A DNA stretch of 64,000 nt from an uncultured Bacteroidota bacterium (GCA_902595825.1 CACJRP010000002.1:1-64000); one strand, 5' to 3'. Shown: positions 23,219-32,668, counted from the first letter of the stretch. Program-made: numbers and translations. Notes: generated from the sequence alone by a model not told the origin.

Positions 23219-24937
23219 ATGACATTAACTCAATGGTTCATTTTCTTCATTTTAATTCAAATAATTCACTTTTTAGGTACTTGGAAACTATATGTTTTGG
23301 CTGGAAGAAAAGTTTGGGAAGCGATACTGCCCATATATAATGGAATAGTTTTACTAAAAATAATTAAAAGGCCCGTTTGGTGGGTTATTTTATTATTTAT
23401 GCCTGTAATAAACTTAATTATGTTTCCCGTAATTTGGGTTGAAACCATTAGGAGTTTTGGAAGAAAATCGAATTTGAGTGTTTTTATAAGTATTGTTTCA
23501 CTTGGATTTTACATTTATATTTTGAACTATTCAAAAAATACCAAATATTATAATTTAAAAAACAGAGAAAATTCAACTTCAATTGGAGATTGGATTAATT
23601 CTATTTTATTTGCGATAGTAGCAGCAACCATTGTACATAACTATATAATACAACCTTTTATTATACCTACAGGATCACTAGAAAAAACCCTTTTAATAGG
23701 AGATTTTTTGTTTGTGAGTAAATTTCACTACGGGGCAAGAATCCCAATGACTACTTTTTCATTACCAATGATGCATGATACTTTACCAATATTCAAAATA
23801 AAATCATATCTAAACTATCCTCAGCTTCCATATATGAGACTACCTGGTTTTCAAAAAGTAAAGAGAAACGAAATTGTTGTTTTTAATTGGCCTGCCGACA
23901 CAGTTAGAAAATTTTTTGTTAAAGAGAAAGGTGTAAAGAAGCCTGTGGATAAAAAATCAAATTATGTAAAAAGATGTTTGGGTCTGCCCGGAGATAGATT
24001 AGAAATTATTAACGGCTTTGTTTATATCAATGGTAACCTAAATAAGTTACCTGATAGAGCCAAGTTGCAGTTTAATCATTTTATACATAATGCCAAAGGA
24101 GTTTCATCTAAAGCACTTATTGATTTAAATATTAAGGGATTTAATAGACAATACAGAATTGAAAATATCACACAAAAATCATATAAAAAAATCTCAAAAT
24201 ATATATTGGGTAATGTTAGCAATGACTTAAATGACTTTAGAGTTCTTACTCCTTACGAAGGTCTACCAAACAAAATAATAAGAAACATAAAACAAAGTGA
24301 ACCATACATTCAAATTAAAGAAATAATTGAAAGAAAGAAACAGGTTACTTTGACTTTAAATCAAGCAGAAAAAATTAGAAATTTAGGTACTTTTGATAGT
24401 ATAATTAGAAAAACTAATAACAAAATTTCATACAACGAAAGTTTTTTTCCAAACAATATAAAATTTAATTGGAACGAGGACAACTTTGGTCCTATTTCAA
24501 TTCCAAAAGCGGGCGAAACAATTAATATTAACAATCAAAACTACCCGATATACAAAAAGATTATTAAAGATTATGAAAATAATTCCATAAATAAAGTAGA
24601 TGATAATTACATAATCAATGGAATTAAAACATCTTCATACACTTTTAAACAAGATTATTATTGGATGATGGGTGACAATAGACATAGTTCTGAAGACAGT
24701 AGATTTTGGGGTTTTGTACCAGAAAACCATATTTTAGGAAAACCAGTTTTCATCTGGTTTAGCGTTGACAATTTCAACAAGGGTGTTTTAAAGTGGAAAA
24801 TAAGATGGGATCGAGTTATGACAACTGTAAAGGGAGAGGGAAAACCAGTATCCTTTTTTCTCCCATTTTTAATTACAATTTTGATTTGGCAAACTTTAAT
24901 TTATGTGTTTAAAAAACGGAAAAAAATAAAGAATTGA
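23219..24937 (+). CDS. lepB: Signal peptidase I, long Bacteroidota form
   Basis: 572 residues. The N-terminus is polytopic (hydrophobic segments within residues 1-110 and 125-150), unlike the two-segment E. coli enzyme. Catalytic Ser is in PTGSLEKTLLIGDFLFVSK (about residue 160; Leu replaces the usual Met after Ser). The general-base Lys is in NYVKRCLGLPGDRL (about residue 250). Box E is MMGDNRHSSEDSRFWGFVP (about 483-501). About 220 residues separate the Lys box from box E, an enlargement typical of this phylum. A final TM segment (FFLPFLITILIWQTLIYVF) ends the protein. It removes signal peptides of Sec and Tat exports. Confidence 0.94.
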   Translation: MTLTQWFIFFILIQIIHFLGTWKLYVLAGRKVWEAILPIYNGIVLLKIIKRPVWWVILLFMPVINLIMFPVIWVETIRSFGRKSNLSVFISIVSLGFYIYILNYSKNTKYYNLKNRENSTSIGDWINSILFAIVAATIVHNYIIQPFIIPTGSLEKTLLIGDFLFVSKFHYGARIPMTTFSLPMMHDTLPIFKIKSYLNYPQLPYMRLPGFQKVKRNEIVVFNWPADTVRKFFVKEKGVKKPVDKKSNYVKRCLGLPGDRLEIINGFVYINGNLNKLPDRAKLQFNHFIHNAKGVSSKALIDLNIKGFNRQYRIENITQKSYKKISKYILGNVSNDLNDFRVLTPYEGLPNKIIRNIKQSEPYIQIKEIIERKKQVTLTLNQAEKIRNLGTFDSIIRKTNNKISYNESFFPNNIKFNWNEDNFGPISIPKAGETININNQNYPIYKKIIKDYENNSINKVDDNYIINGIKTSSYTFKQDYYWMMGDNRHSSEDSRFWGFVPENHILGKPVFIWFSVDNFNKGVLKWKIRWDRVMTTVKGEGKPVSFFLPFLITILIWQTLIYVFKKRKKIKN

Positions 24938-25557
24938 TTAATCTTGTTCCATCTTATTTCCCATCAATAATATATTACTGGCACATTCTGAATTATAGCG
25001 TAAAATTCGATTTGTCCATGAAATATCAAAAACAAACAACAAGAAACAGATGCTTGATCATGAGTGCAAATGGAGTACAAAAACTAATTATACCAATAAA
25101 AAACAACAAAAAAGAAAACGGAAATTTACATGATTACAATGCAGAGATAGATAATGCTCAAAATTGGAAAGTTAAACATTGGAAATCTATACAAAATGCA
25201 TACAGGTCATCTCCATTTTTTGAGTTTTATGAAGAAGAATTTACGAAAGTTTTTTTTAATACTGAAAAACTATTGTACTCTTGGAATATAAATATCATTT
25301 CACATATTAGCCAATTCTTAGGAATAGAAAAAGAAGTAAAAATTTCAACTAAAAAAGTTTTATCTGAAAAAATTGATGAAAGACTAATTAATGTTAAAAA
25401 AAACATTAGCTATGATATTCCTCAATACAATCAAGTTTTTATGTCAAAATATAGATTTATTCCAAATTTGAGTATAATAGACTTGTTATTCAACGTAGGT
25501 CCTAAATCGAAAAATTATTTGAAAAACTTAAAGCTCAGTCAATTCCGTAATAACTAA
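24934..25557 (+). CDS. WbqC-like family protein
   Basis: 207 residues, TTG start overlapping the lepB stop by 4 bp. The family opening VPSYFPSIIYYWHI, QKQTTRNRCLIMSANGVQKLIIPI and WKVKHWKSIQNAYRSSPFFEFY (the WbqC core: W/H followed by Y..SP.F..Y) are clear. Members occur in O-antigen or glycan clusters elsewhere but also next to lepB throughout Flavobacteriia; the biochemical role is not established. The 3' end overlaps the convergent nuclease gene by 23 bp. Confidence 0.88.
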   Translation: MINLVPSYFPSIIYYWHILNYSVKFDLSMKYQKQTTRNRCLIMSANGVQKLIIPIKNNKKENGNLHDYNAEIDNAQNWKVKHWKSIQNAYRSSPFFEFYEEEFTKVFFNTEKLLYSWNINIISHISQFLGIEKEVKISTKKVLSEKIDERLINVKKNISYDIPQYNQVFMSKYRFIPNLSIIDLLFNVGPKSKNYLKNLKLSQFRNN

Positions 25558-26539
25558 TTATGGGATAATGATCCGATAGGCTTTTTCTTATTACTTTGAA
25601 ACTATTAATTTTTAATTTCTTATCTGAAAAAAGAAAATCAATTCTCAAGGGGATAAATGAGTATTTGTAGGTTTCACCTAAACCTGAACCAGCCATATGA
25701 AACGCGTCATTCTTTTTTTGAGACAAAATCTTATAGGTTTTGGAAAACTGGGTGTTATTTAAATCAACTGCAATAATTGAGGGATTGTCATTAAACTTAT
25801 CAGTTTTCTTAAAAAAATCTATTTGCTCAATTTGTCTATTGCTAACTTGATCAAACTTTAGTTTAAAATTTTTAGAAAAGCTTGATTTAGTTAAACTATC
25901 AACCCTATCAAGTTTAAATGACTCTAGGTGAAGATTGTAAACTCGCAGGTTTTGGTTTCGAAATAGAATATCAATGTAGATCCCTGAGTTAGATGAATTA
26001 TTGAAGTCAATAAAACCCTTACTTTTTATTTTGAACTTTGAAAAAATTGCAACAGATGATTTTTCAGCATTTGACGGATTTGGGTAGATGTACTTAAATT
26101 TATATGTCCTTAACTCCGGTGCCATTTCACTTGAATATTCTTGAATGCAGATTATATCAGGGTTTTCTTCAAATATTAATTTTTCTATCTCAGTTGGAAT
26201 ATTTGGATTATCAATCCATCTGTATTTATTAAACAATCTAACATTATAACTCATAACGGAAAAAGTAGACCCACTTTTTCTAAACGAATTATTGGGAAAC
26301 TTATAAAATAAGTTCCATTCATTGTAGCCTATAAGAAAGGTTAAAATAAATAATAAAAAAGGCCATTTTAAATAAAATAACCAGTAGAAAAAAAAGATGA
26401 GATTAATTACAATGATAACTGGGACAAAAAGGCTAAAAAAATAATCTTCAACGGGCATTTTTAGTGTCCCCATCAAAAAGAGTTGAATCGTTAGAAATAT
26501 AACGTTTAACAGAATCAAGAATTTCTGGATGAAATTCAT
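25535..26539 (-). CDS. Endonuclease/exonuclease/phosphatase family protein with N-terminal membrane segments
   Basis: 334 residues. Hydrophobic segments span about residues 5-25, 33-55 and 60-75, anchoring the protein. The EEP domain follows: FSVMSYNVRLFN, PDIICIQEYS (metal-ligand Glu), VAIFSKFKIKSKG, RVYNLHLES, IIAVDLNNTQFSKTY (Asp and Asn) and SDHYPIISYYG (final Asp-His pair). All the expected metal and catalytic residues of the DNase I-like fold are present. Substrate unknown: nucleic acid, inositol phosphate or lipid are all possible. It is the last gene of the minus-strand operon headed by the TPR gene at 31469. Confidence 0.9.
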   Translation of the reverse strand: MNFIQKFLILLNVIFLTIQLFLMGTLKMPVEDYFFSLFVPVIIVINLIFFFYWLFYLKWPFLLFILTFLIGYNEWNLFYKFPNNSFRKSGSTFSVMSYNVRLFNKYRWIDNPNIPTEIEKLIFEENPDIICIQEYSSEMAPELRTYKFKYIYPNPSNAEKSSVAIFSKFKIKSKGFIDFNNSSNSGIYIDILFRNQNLRVYNLHLESFKLDRVDSLTKSSFSKNFKLKFDQVSNRQIEQIDFFKKTDKFNDNPSIIAVDLNNTQFSKTYKILSQKKNDAFHMAGSGLGETYKYSFIPLRIDFLFSDKKLKINSFKVIRKSLSDHYPIISYYGID

Positions 26540-26557
26540 CTCACAACATTAAATTAT

Positions 26558-27388
26558 TTAATCCTTACTTGCTTCATTTAAAGCCTTTTTTTCTTCTCTT
26601 GTTAGACTATCAAAACCAGACTCATTGATTTTGTCTAAAATTCTATCTATTTTATTTTGTTTATTATTTTTGAGGTTAGAATTATTTAATATTTGTATTT
26701 TATTCTTCTTTATTTTAGATGAGGTGAATTTTTTAAAATAATTAAATATGTTTTCGCCGTTTTTCATCTTGGTTCCAGCGAAAAATCCAAATAATGCCCC
26801 TCCAAGATGTGCGATATGCCCTCCAGAATTTGAAATTGGCAATTGTGCTAAATCAAAAATAACAAGTACAATTCCAACATAAATCAATTTAACATCAAAA
26901 AAAAGTATTCTGAGCGTTGAATTCGGAGAATATGTACACATAAAAATTACTACCGAAATTACTCCTGCTGAAGAGCCTATCAGAGAAGAATTAACACCTC
27001 CGAATACGGGAAAAAAAGAATAGCTGAAAACAAATAATAAACCTCCAGCAATAATTCCAGAACAAAATAAAGCAACCAAATAATCTCCCTTAAATAAATT
27101 TAAAAAAAGTGTGGAGAAGTAATAAAACAGAAACATATTCCAAAATAAATGACTAACGGTTGCGTGAATAAAACCGTACGTTATTAGGGACCAAGGTCTA
27201 AAAAACAGATCACCAATATTTGGCAACAATTCAAAATAATAATAAAGGTTTATTTTAGGAATTTCAAACAAATAAAAAAAAACAAATACAATTAGAGGTA
27301 TTACAAAAAGAATAACATTGAAAAAAATTATTTTTTGTGCAATATTTAATTGCCGATATTTGTCTATAATTTTATAATAATTACTCAT
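26558..27388 (-). CDS. Rhomboid family intramembrane serine protease (second of tandem pair)
   Basis: 276 residues from ATG 27388, which overlaps the upstream rhomboid stop as ATGA; an upstream in-frame codon would add 13 residues. Rhomboid core: YGFIHATVSHLFWNMFLFYYF (TM2 His and Asn), IGSSAGVISVVIFM (GxSxG/A catalytic Ser in TM4) and GHIAHLGGALFGFFAG (TM6 catalytic His). Six membrane segments can be drawn. The C-terminal ~70 residues are cytoplasmic and Lys/Asn-rich, ending REEKKALNEASKD. The paired arrangement with the gene upstream is standard in flavobacteria; substrates are unknown. Confidence 0.93.
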   Translation of the reverse strand: MSNYYKIIDKYRQLNIAQKIIFFNVILFVIPLIVFVFFYLFEIPKINLYYYFELLPNIGDLFFRPWSLITYGFIHATVSHLFWNMFLFYYFSTLFLNLFKGDYLVALFCSGIIAGGLLFVFSYSFFPVFGGVNSSLIGSSAGVISVVIFMCTYSPNSTLRILFFDVKLIYVGIVLVIFDLAQLPISNSGGHIAHLGGALFGFFAGTKMKNGENIFNYFKKFTSSKIKKNKIQILNNSNLKNNKQNKIDRILDKINESGFDSLTREEKKALNEASKD

Positions 27389-28128
27389 AAATCCCACCTG
27401 TTTTTTTTGAATTGATTTTTTCTCCAATATATCATCATTGCCAGTCCAGTCAAAGCACCACCAACGTGAGCAAAATGTGCAATAGGTCCAATGGAAAATG
27501 AATTTGAAACACCAAAGAATAAATCTCCCGCAATTAATATAGGTACAAAATATTTTGCCTTTATTGGAATCGGTATAAATATTAAAAATAGAGATACATT
27601 AGGAAATAAAAATGCAAACGCTACTATAATACCGTACAATGCACCAGAAGCTCCAACCATCGATAGATTAAAGCTCTCATTTAAATGACTTAACTGTTTT
27701 TCTGAAATATAACTCAACCAGTTTGTATTATATCTATTGGTTTTTATTGTATTTATAATTTCATCTGAATTGAAACCATTACTTACTAAAATTTCAAAAA
27801 TTGAGTTAAAATCATATGAACTATACAACATTTGCAATGCTGCAGCTCCAAGTCCAGAAGAAATATAAAAAAAAATAAATTTATTTTTGCCCCACAATTG
27901 TTCTAGAGGAGAACCGAACATCCACAAACCAATCATATTAAATAATATATGACTAAAATTTCCATGTAAAAACATATGCGTTAATGGTTGCCAAATTTGA
28001 AACAATGTGTTTTCATAATAATGTAGGGCAAATAAGTTATAAATATACTTTCCATACAAAGAAGTAGATAAAAAAACTATTCCATTGATTATTAACAAGT
28101 GTTTTACAGTTTCAGTAATTCTAGCCAT
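27385..28128 (-). CDS. Rhomboid family intramembrane serine protease (first of tandem pair)
   Basis: 247 residues, ATG overlapping the mutL stop by one base (TAATG). Motifs in order: WQPLTHMFLHGNFSHILFNMIGLWMFG (TM1-2, His and Asn), GLGAAALQML, MVGASGALYGIIVAF (catalytic Ser of GASG) and AHFAHVGGALTGLAMM (catalytic His). A long loop of about 60 residues between TM3 and TM4 (YNTNWLSYISEKQLSHLNES) is present. More canonical than its downstream partner. Likely a housekeeping membrane protease, substrate unknown. Confidence 0.94.
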   Translation of the reverse strand: MARITETVKHLLIINGIVFLSTSLYGKYIYNLFALHYYENTLFQIWQPLTHMFLHGNFSHILFNMIGLWMFGSPLEQLWGKNKFIFFYISSGLGAAALQMLYSSYDFNSIFEILVSNGFNSDEIINTIKTNRYNTNWLSYISEKQLSHLNESFNLSMVGASGALYGIIVAFAFLFPNVSLFLIFIPIPIKAKYFVPILIAGDLFFGVSNSFSIGPIAHFAHVGGALTGLAMMIYWRKNQFKKNRWDL

Positions 28129-29912
28129 TATGAAAATTTATTTTGTAATTCTGGTTTTGAAATTGAAAAAAATATTTTTTGTTGAAATGGAGACAATAAT
28201 TGTTCTTTGCAATTAAATAAATTATTTACAATTTTTTTCTGTTCTTCCTTTTGTAAAGAAATTCCTTTTTTAATTGATGTGGATTGAGAAATAGACTTAG
28301 CAATTAAATCTCCATAACTGAAAGATTCTTTTTTATGGTCGTTTTCAAATTCATCGAATAGATCTTCTATAATTTTTGTTGCCTTGTTATCAGAACATAT
28401 TCCAGGTATACCGGTGATATTTAAATTTAATTTATCCTTCAAGTTTACCCTAAACCCCATTTCTGTGAGAGTATTCTTTAAATCATAATAAATTAATTTT
28501 TGACTTTCGGACAAGATTAAGTTCACTGGAAATATTAGTTGCTGGCTAGAGTTATCCGACTTAGTGATTTTTTTCATTAATTTTTCATAAATAATCCTCT
28601 GATGTGCTCTTTCTTGATCTATAATCAATAGAGAATTACTTGTTGAGGTGATTAAGTATGAGTTCATGATTTGGAAAATCTTATTTCCGTTCTCGCTTAC
28701 TATTTCATTAAGTAAATTGGAATTGAATAAATTTGATGAACCTACTTCTTCATAAATGGTTTCAGATTTATTCCAAATTTTTGAATGATATTTTGAAGTT
28801 GTATTTTTAAAGGGATTGAAATTACTATCAACTTCAATTTTAGGAGAAATGGGTTGATCAAATCTTTTTGAATATGGTATTTCGAAAGAAGACTTGGCTT
28901 CAAAATCAATAGTTGGTGTGACCTGGAAAATTCCTAAGCTGTGCTTTACAGTAGAATTAATTATTGAATATAAACTTTGTTCATCTTCGAATCTGACTTC
29001 AATTTTGTTTGGATGAATATTTACATCTATTGATTTGGAATCAACTTCTAAAAAAATAAAAAAACCAGGGTAATTTTTTTCAGGTAAAATACCCTCGTAT
29101 GCTTTATTAATTGAATGAAAAAGAAAATTATTTTTGATAAACCTGTTGTTAACAAATAAAAATTGCATACCCCTTGTTTTTTTGGAGGCTTCAGGTTTAA
29201 TTATGTAGCCATCTATTTTTACAAAAGATGTTTTTTCTCTTATTGGTATTAAATTTTCTTCAATTTTTTTTCCAAAAATATTTTTTATACGACCGTGAAT
29301 GCTTGATTTAAGTAAACTGAATATTTCTGATTCTCTTTGGTATAATGTAAAATTTATATCGTGATGTGCAATAGATATTCTGTTAAATTCGTTTATAATA
29401 TGTCTTAATTCCACAGAATCGGATTTTAAAAAATTTCTTCTCGCAGGTACATTAAAGAATAAATTTTTAACTATGACATAAGTTCCTACATTAGAAACAA
29501 CTTTTTCATTTGATTCGATTTTACCTGCTTTAATTTTAATTTTATATCCAAACTTATCCGTTTTTCTTCTTGTTACAATTTCTAAAAAGGATACGGCTGC
29601 AATTGAAGATAACGCTTCTCCTCTAAAGCCTTTTGATTTTATATTAAAGAGGTCATTGGATTCCGAAATTTTTGAAGTGGCATGTCTTTGAAAACAAAGC
29701 ATTAAATCTTTTTTACTCATTCCAAGACCGTTATCAACTACTTTAATAGATTTTTTACCGGATTGATTTAAAAAAACTTGAATTTTGTCCGACAATGCGT
29801 CAATTGAATTTTCAATCAATTCTTTTATTAATGAAGAAGGTCTTTGTACGACTTCACCTGCAGCAATTTGATTAGAAACATGTTCTGGAAGAATTTTTAT
29901 GATATCTTTCAT
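28128..29912 (-). CDS. mutL: DNA mismatch repair protein MutL
   Basis: 594 residues. GHKL ATPase motifs at the N-terminus: KELIENSIDALSDKI, DNGLGMSKKDL, ATSKISESNDL, GFRGEALSSIAAV, GTYVIVKNLFFNVPARRNFLKS, then a central linker and the C-terminal dimerisation domain. MutL couples MutS mismatch recognition to strand excision. At about residue 431 the segment IDQERAHQRIIYE occupies the place of the endonuclease motif DQHAxxExxxxE of MutH-less bacteria; the second His/Ala pair and first Glu are changed, so nuclease activity is doubtful. Start TGATG overlaps the upstream stop. Confidence 0.95.
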   Translation of the reverse strand: MKDIIKILPEHVSNQIAAGEVVQRPSSLIKELIENSIDALSDKIQVFLNQSGKKSIKVVDNGLGMSKKDLMLCFQRHATSKISESNDLFNIKSKGFRGEALSSIAAVSFLEIVTRRKTDKFGYKIKIKAGKIESNEKVVSNVGTYVIVKNLFFNVPARRNFLKSDSVELRHIINEFNRISIAHHDINFTLYQRESEIFSLLKSSIHGRIKNIFGKKIEENLIPIREKTSFVKIDGYIIKPEASKKTRGMQFLFVNNRFIKNNFLFHSINKAYEGILPEKNYPGFFIFLEVDSKSIDVNIHPNKIEVRFEDEQSLYSIINSTVKHSLGIFQVTPTIDFEAKSSFEIPYSKRFDQPISPKIEVDSNFNPFKNTTSKYHSKIWNKSETIYEEVGSSNLFNSNLLNEIVSENGNKIFQIMNSYLITSTSNSLLIIDQERAHQRIIYEKLMKKITKSDNSSQQLIFPVNLILSESQKLIYYDLKNTLTEMGFRVNLKDKLNLNITGIPGICSDNKATKIIEDLFDEFENDHKKESFSYGDLIAKSISQSTSIKKGISLQKEEQKKIVNNLFNCKEQLLSPFQQKIFFSISKPELQNKFS

Positions 29913-30205
29913 CAGTGCTTTGTAAAGATTGAAAAATCGAAATCAATTATATAAAAAAATATAAAAAAAAGAAAAAATAGAATTATAATGAAAACTTTAT
30001 TAAATGAATGGTTTTCCTTGATTCTTTTTCTCATTCTTTCTTGTTTCCAAAAACTACTTCTATCATTAGAAACAAAATCCTCTCTGCTTGATTTTATTCT
30101 CGAATCGAAGGTGAAATTTGAAATTTCTTTGTCCTCCTGTAGATAGCGGGGCTTGTAATTAAATTTCTTATTTCTATTTAGTTTGAAAAGTGAACTCTTA
30201 AGCAT
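29912..30205 (-). CDS. Small single-pass membrane protein between ribH and mutL
   Basis: 97 residues: a basic, charged cytoplasmic part with LQEDKEISNFTFDSRIKSSR and SSFWKQERMRKRIKENHS, then one C-terminal membrane segment (VFIIILFFLFFIFFYIIDF). No enzymatic motif. The position between ribH and mutL is conserved in flavobacteria, where this protein is sometimes mislabelled as a riboflavin synthase subunit; nothing here supports that. It is 11 nt from ribH and overlaps mutL by one base. Confidence 0.78.
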   Translation of the reverse strand: MLKSSLFKLNRNKKFNYKPRYLQEDKEISNFTFDSRIKSSREDFVSNDRSSFWKQERMRKRIKENHSFNKVFIIILFFLFFIFFYIIDFDFSIFTKH

Positions 30206-30216
30206 TATAAATAAAT

Positions 30217-30705
30217 TTATGATTTGTTCAAATCCATCATTTTAAGAGATGTGTAAGCGGCCTCAATTCCCTTATTACCAATTTTACCGCCAGATCTTTC
30301 AATTGATTGTTTAATATTTTTATCCATTAAAACACAAAAAATAACGGGAATTATGGATTCTAAATTGATTTTTGCAATTGAATATGAGATAGACTTGCAT
30401 AAATATTTGAAATGTTTTGTTTCTCCCTTAATCAAACATCCAATAACAATTATAGAATCAAATTTTGATTCTTTTGATTTTTTTTTTGCCTCGAAAATTA
30501 ACTCAAAACTACCAGGGACTTTTGTAATGAATATATTTTCGTTTCGTATACCCTGTTTAGTGAGGGTTTCAATAGATCCTTTTAAGAGTTTAGAAGTAAT
30601 TTGGTTATTCCATTCTGAAACGATTAATGAAATCTTATATTTCTCCCTGGAAGAAATATTTTTATTATTCTCTTTTTTTGGCATGTTGAATCCAGAATAA
30701 CTCAT
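30217..30705 (-). CDS. ribH: 6,7-dimethyl-8-ribityllumazine synthase
   Basis: 162 residues. Family motifs: KISLIVSEWNNQITSKLLKG, TKVPGSFELIFEAKK (substrate loop), VIGCLIKGETKHFKYLC (GETxHF with the catalytic-site His), IPVIFCVLMDKNIKQSIERSGGKIGNKGIEAA (the usual E/Q and R-x-G-G/GNKG region). It condenses 5-amino-6-ribitylamino-uracil with dihydroxybutanone phosphate in riboflavin synthesis. A second Met at residue 8 is an alternative start. It follows the TPR gene by 5 nt. Confidence 0.96.
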   Translation of the reverse strand: MSYSGFNMPKKENNKNISSREKYKISLIVSEWNNQITSKLLKGSIETLTKQGIRNENIFITKVPGSFELIFEAKKKSKESKFDSIIVIGCLIKGETKHFKYLCKSISYSIAKINLESIIPVIFCVLMDKNIKQSIERSGGKIGNKGIEAAYTSLKMMDLNKS

Positions 30706-30710
30706 AAATT

Positions 30711-31469
30711 CTATTCTGTTTTTGCAATTTGAATATCGATAAACTCCGCTTCCTTGGAATTAGGAAAATTATTTTTAATATTCTTAAAATATTTTAGTGC
30801 AGTTTTTTTTTGACCTAAACTTAGAGATAATAAACCAGCTTTGTACAAATATTTTGGAGCTGTATAATTATTTTTATTGATATTGGATGCCTTTTCATAG
30901 CTCAACAAAGCATTTTTTTGATCGCCAACTTGGAGGTAAGCATCACCCAAGACACCTTTTGCGATAGAAGACAATAAAACATCCTCTGATTTAAAATCTT
31001 TTAAATATTGGATAACCTTGTCGTATTGCTTCAAATTGAGATAAGACATTCCAACACTAAATACGGCAATATTTGATGAAGGCGTATTTTCATAATTTTC
31101 GATTATATCTAAAAATCCAAATTTCCCTCCAGCACCATTAATCGCATTATTGAAAAATTCATTCGGTTCCTCGCTATTTAGAGCTAGATTAAAATAGTAT
31201 TGAGCTTGGTTAAGTTCAGTAATTGCGTCTTCTTTTTTGGGCTCAAGTATAAATGTATTATAACCTAGATAAACAAAAACTAACAAAGTGATTAAAGCCA
31301 CACCAGATATTATCAAATTTTGGTACTTTGATACAAAGTTTTCAGTCTTTGAAGCACCGGAGTCTAGACTTTCAAAAACTTCCGCAGTAGCACTTTCTAT
31401 TTTTTCTTTATCTACAAGTTTGTTCTTGGAATTATATCTTTTCCCGCCTCTTTTGTTGTAAGTTGCCAT
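30711..31469 (-). CDS. Membrane-anchored tetratricopeptide repeat protein
   Basis: 252 residues. A Lys/Gly-rich cytoplasmic start (ATYNKRGGKRYNSKNKL), one membrane helix about residues 47-68 (NLIISGVALITLLVFVYLGYN), then TPR units: AQYYFNLALNSEEP, SNIAVFSVGMSYLNLKQYDKVIQYLKD, AKGVLGDAYLQVGDQKNALLSYEKA, KYLYKAGLLSLSLGQKKTALKYFKNI. The layout resembles YfgM-type periplasmic chaperone-associated proteins, but direct function is unknown. It is the first gene of a seven-gene minus-strand operon and carries a perfect -7 box 7 nt from its ATG. Confidence 0.9.
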   Translation of the reverse strand: MATYNKRGGKRYNSKNKLVDKEKIESATAEVFESLDSGASKTENFVSKYQNLIISGVALITLLVFVYLGYNTFILEPKKEDAITELNQAQYYFNLALNSEEPNEFFNNAINGAGGKFGFLDIIENYENTPSSNIAVFSVGMSYLNLKQYDKVIQYLKDFKSEDVLLSSIAKGVLGDAYLQVGDQKNALLSYEKASNINKNNYTAPKYLYKAGLLSLSLGQKKTALKYFKNIKNNFPNSKEAEFIDIQIAKTE

Positions 31470-31476
31470 AATTGAT

Positions 31477-31484
31477 CAAATTTA
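31477..31484 (-). promoter_or_regulatory. -7 box very close to the TPR-ribH-mutL operon start
   Basis: TAAATTTG on the minus strand (31484 to 31477), 7 nt before ATG 31469. By the Bacteroidota rule transcription would begin 3-4 nt before the start codon, leaving no room for a ribosome binding site. The -33 region is not obvious. Confidence 0.5.
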
Positions 31485-31560
31485 AACTTTATTCTTCAAG
31501 AAAGAATAATAATAGCTAAATAATATTATGTTATTAAAGTTATAAATTTGGCTCACGTTT

Positions 31561-31568
31561 TATATTTG
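31561..31568 (+). promoter_or_regulatory. -7 box of the recF promoter
   Basis: TATATTTG matches TAnnTTTG, 8 nt before the recF ATG at 31577. A second match, TAAATTTG, lies at 31543-31550 and would give a longer leader, so the exact start point is ambiguous. Confidence 0.5.
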
Positions 31569-31576
31569 CTTGTATA

Positions 31577-32659
31577 ATGAGATTAGAAAAGTTATCATTA
31601 ACGAACTACAAAAATATTGAATCAAAAAACTTTGTATTTAAAGAAAGTATAATCTGTTTAGTTGGAGATAATGGAGTTGGTAAATCTAATATACTAAGTT
31701 CAATTTACCATCTTTGTTTTGGAAAAAGTTTTATTAATCCTTCATCTGCATCAAACATAAAAATTGGTACGAAATTTTACATGATTCAAGGAATATTTAA
31801 GAAAAATAACCTACAAGAGAAAATAAATTTTAGTTACAAAAAAGGTCATACAAGAATTTTTAAAAGAAACGGTAAAACGTATAAAAATATTTCTGAACAC
31901 ATTGGACAGTTCCCACTCGTTATAGTATCTCCCTACGATAGTGACATAATCAATGGGGGAAGCTTATTTAGAAGAAATTTGATTGACGGTATAATTGGTC
32001 AAACAGACAAAAACTTTCTAAAAGACCTAATTATCTATAAAAAAACATTGGCACAAAGAAATGCGTTGTTAAAGATGAATCATCAAAAAATAAAATTTGA
32101 TGTTAACGTATTAGATATATATGATGAGAGTCTAATTAATCTAGGTAATATGATTTATGAAAAAAGAAAATCATTTATAAAAACTTATTCAGATATATTT
32201 AAATCTATTTATTTGTCCATTTCAGAGAATAAGGAGTCAGTGGAAATTAATTTTAAAAGTCAACTTAATAACAATGATTATAGAGATTTAATAAAAAAAT
32301 CTATTGAAAAAGATTTGTTATTTCAATTTACAACTCAAGGTCCTCATAAAGACGATTTGGAATTTTTGTTAAATGGCTTTCAAATAAAAAAATTCGGCAG
32401 CCAAGGACAACAAAAGTCGTTATTAGTATCTCTTAAATTAGCACAATATGAATTTTTAAAAAAATATTTAAATGTAAAACCACTTGTTCTTTTAGATGAC
32501 ATTTTTGATAAATTAGACCAAAAAAGAGTAGAATTGATAATGCAGCTAATTGAGGATAATTATTTTGGACAAATATTTATAACAGATACAGACAAACAGA
32601 GGGTATTAAAAGCAATAAAGACCACTAATCTTACTCATAAAGTTTATGAAATTATTTAA
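31577..32659 (+). CDS. recF: DNA replication/repair protein RecF
   Basis: 360 residues. The SMC-like ATPase is complete: Walker A GDNGVGKSNILSSI at about residues 30-43, LSLTNYKNIESKNF before it, GSLFRRNLIDGI, the ABC signature FGSQGQQKSLLVSLKLAQ (about 273-290) and Walker B PLVLLDDIFDKLDQKR (about 301-316). RecF loads RecA at single-strand gaps with RecO and RecR. Divergent from the TPR-ribH operon; followed by a lipocalin-like lipoprotein and a DUF721 gene. Confidence 0.96.
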   Translation: MRLEKLSLTNYKNIESKNFVFKESIICLVGDNGVGKSNILSSIYHLCFGKSFINPSSASNIKIGTKFYMIQGIFKKNNLQEKINFSYKKGHTRIFKRNGKTYKNISEHIGQFPLVIVSPYDSDIINGGSLFRRNLIDGIIGQTDKNFLKDLIIYKKTLAQRNALLKMNHQKIKFDVNVLDIYDESLINLGNMIYEKRKSFIKTYSDIFKSIYLSISENKESVEINFKSQLNNNDYRDLIKKSIEKDLLFQFTTQGPHKDDLEFLLNGFQIKKFGSQGQQKSLLVSLKLAQYEFLKKYLNVKPLVLLDDIFDKLDQKRVELIMQLIEDNYFGQIFITDTDKQRVLKAIKTTNLTHKVYEII

Positions 32660-32668
32660 AATCTGAAT

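Noticed and set aside
30353..30700. 115-residue plus-strand ORF antisense to ribH
   Set aside because: ribH is complete and conserved; the antisense reading is Ser/Phe-rich with no domain.
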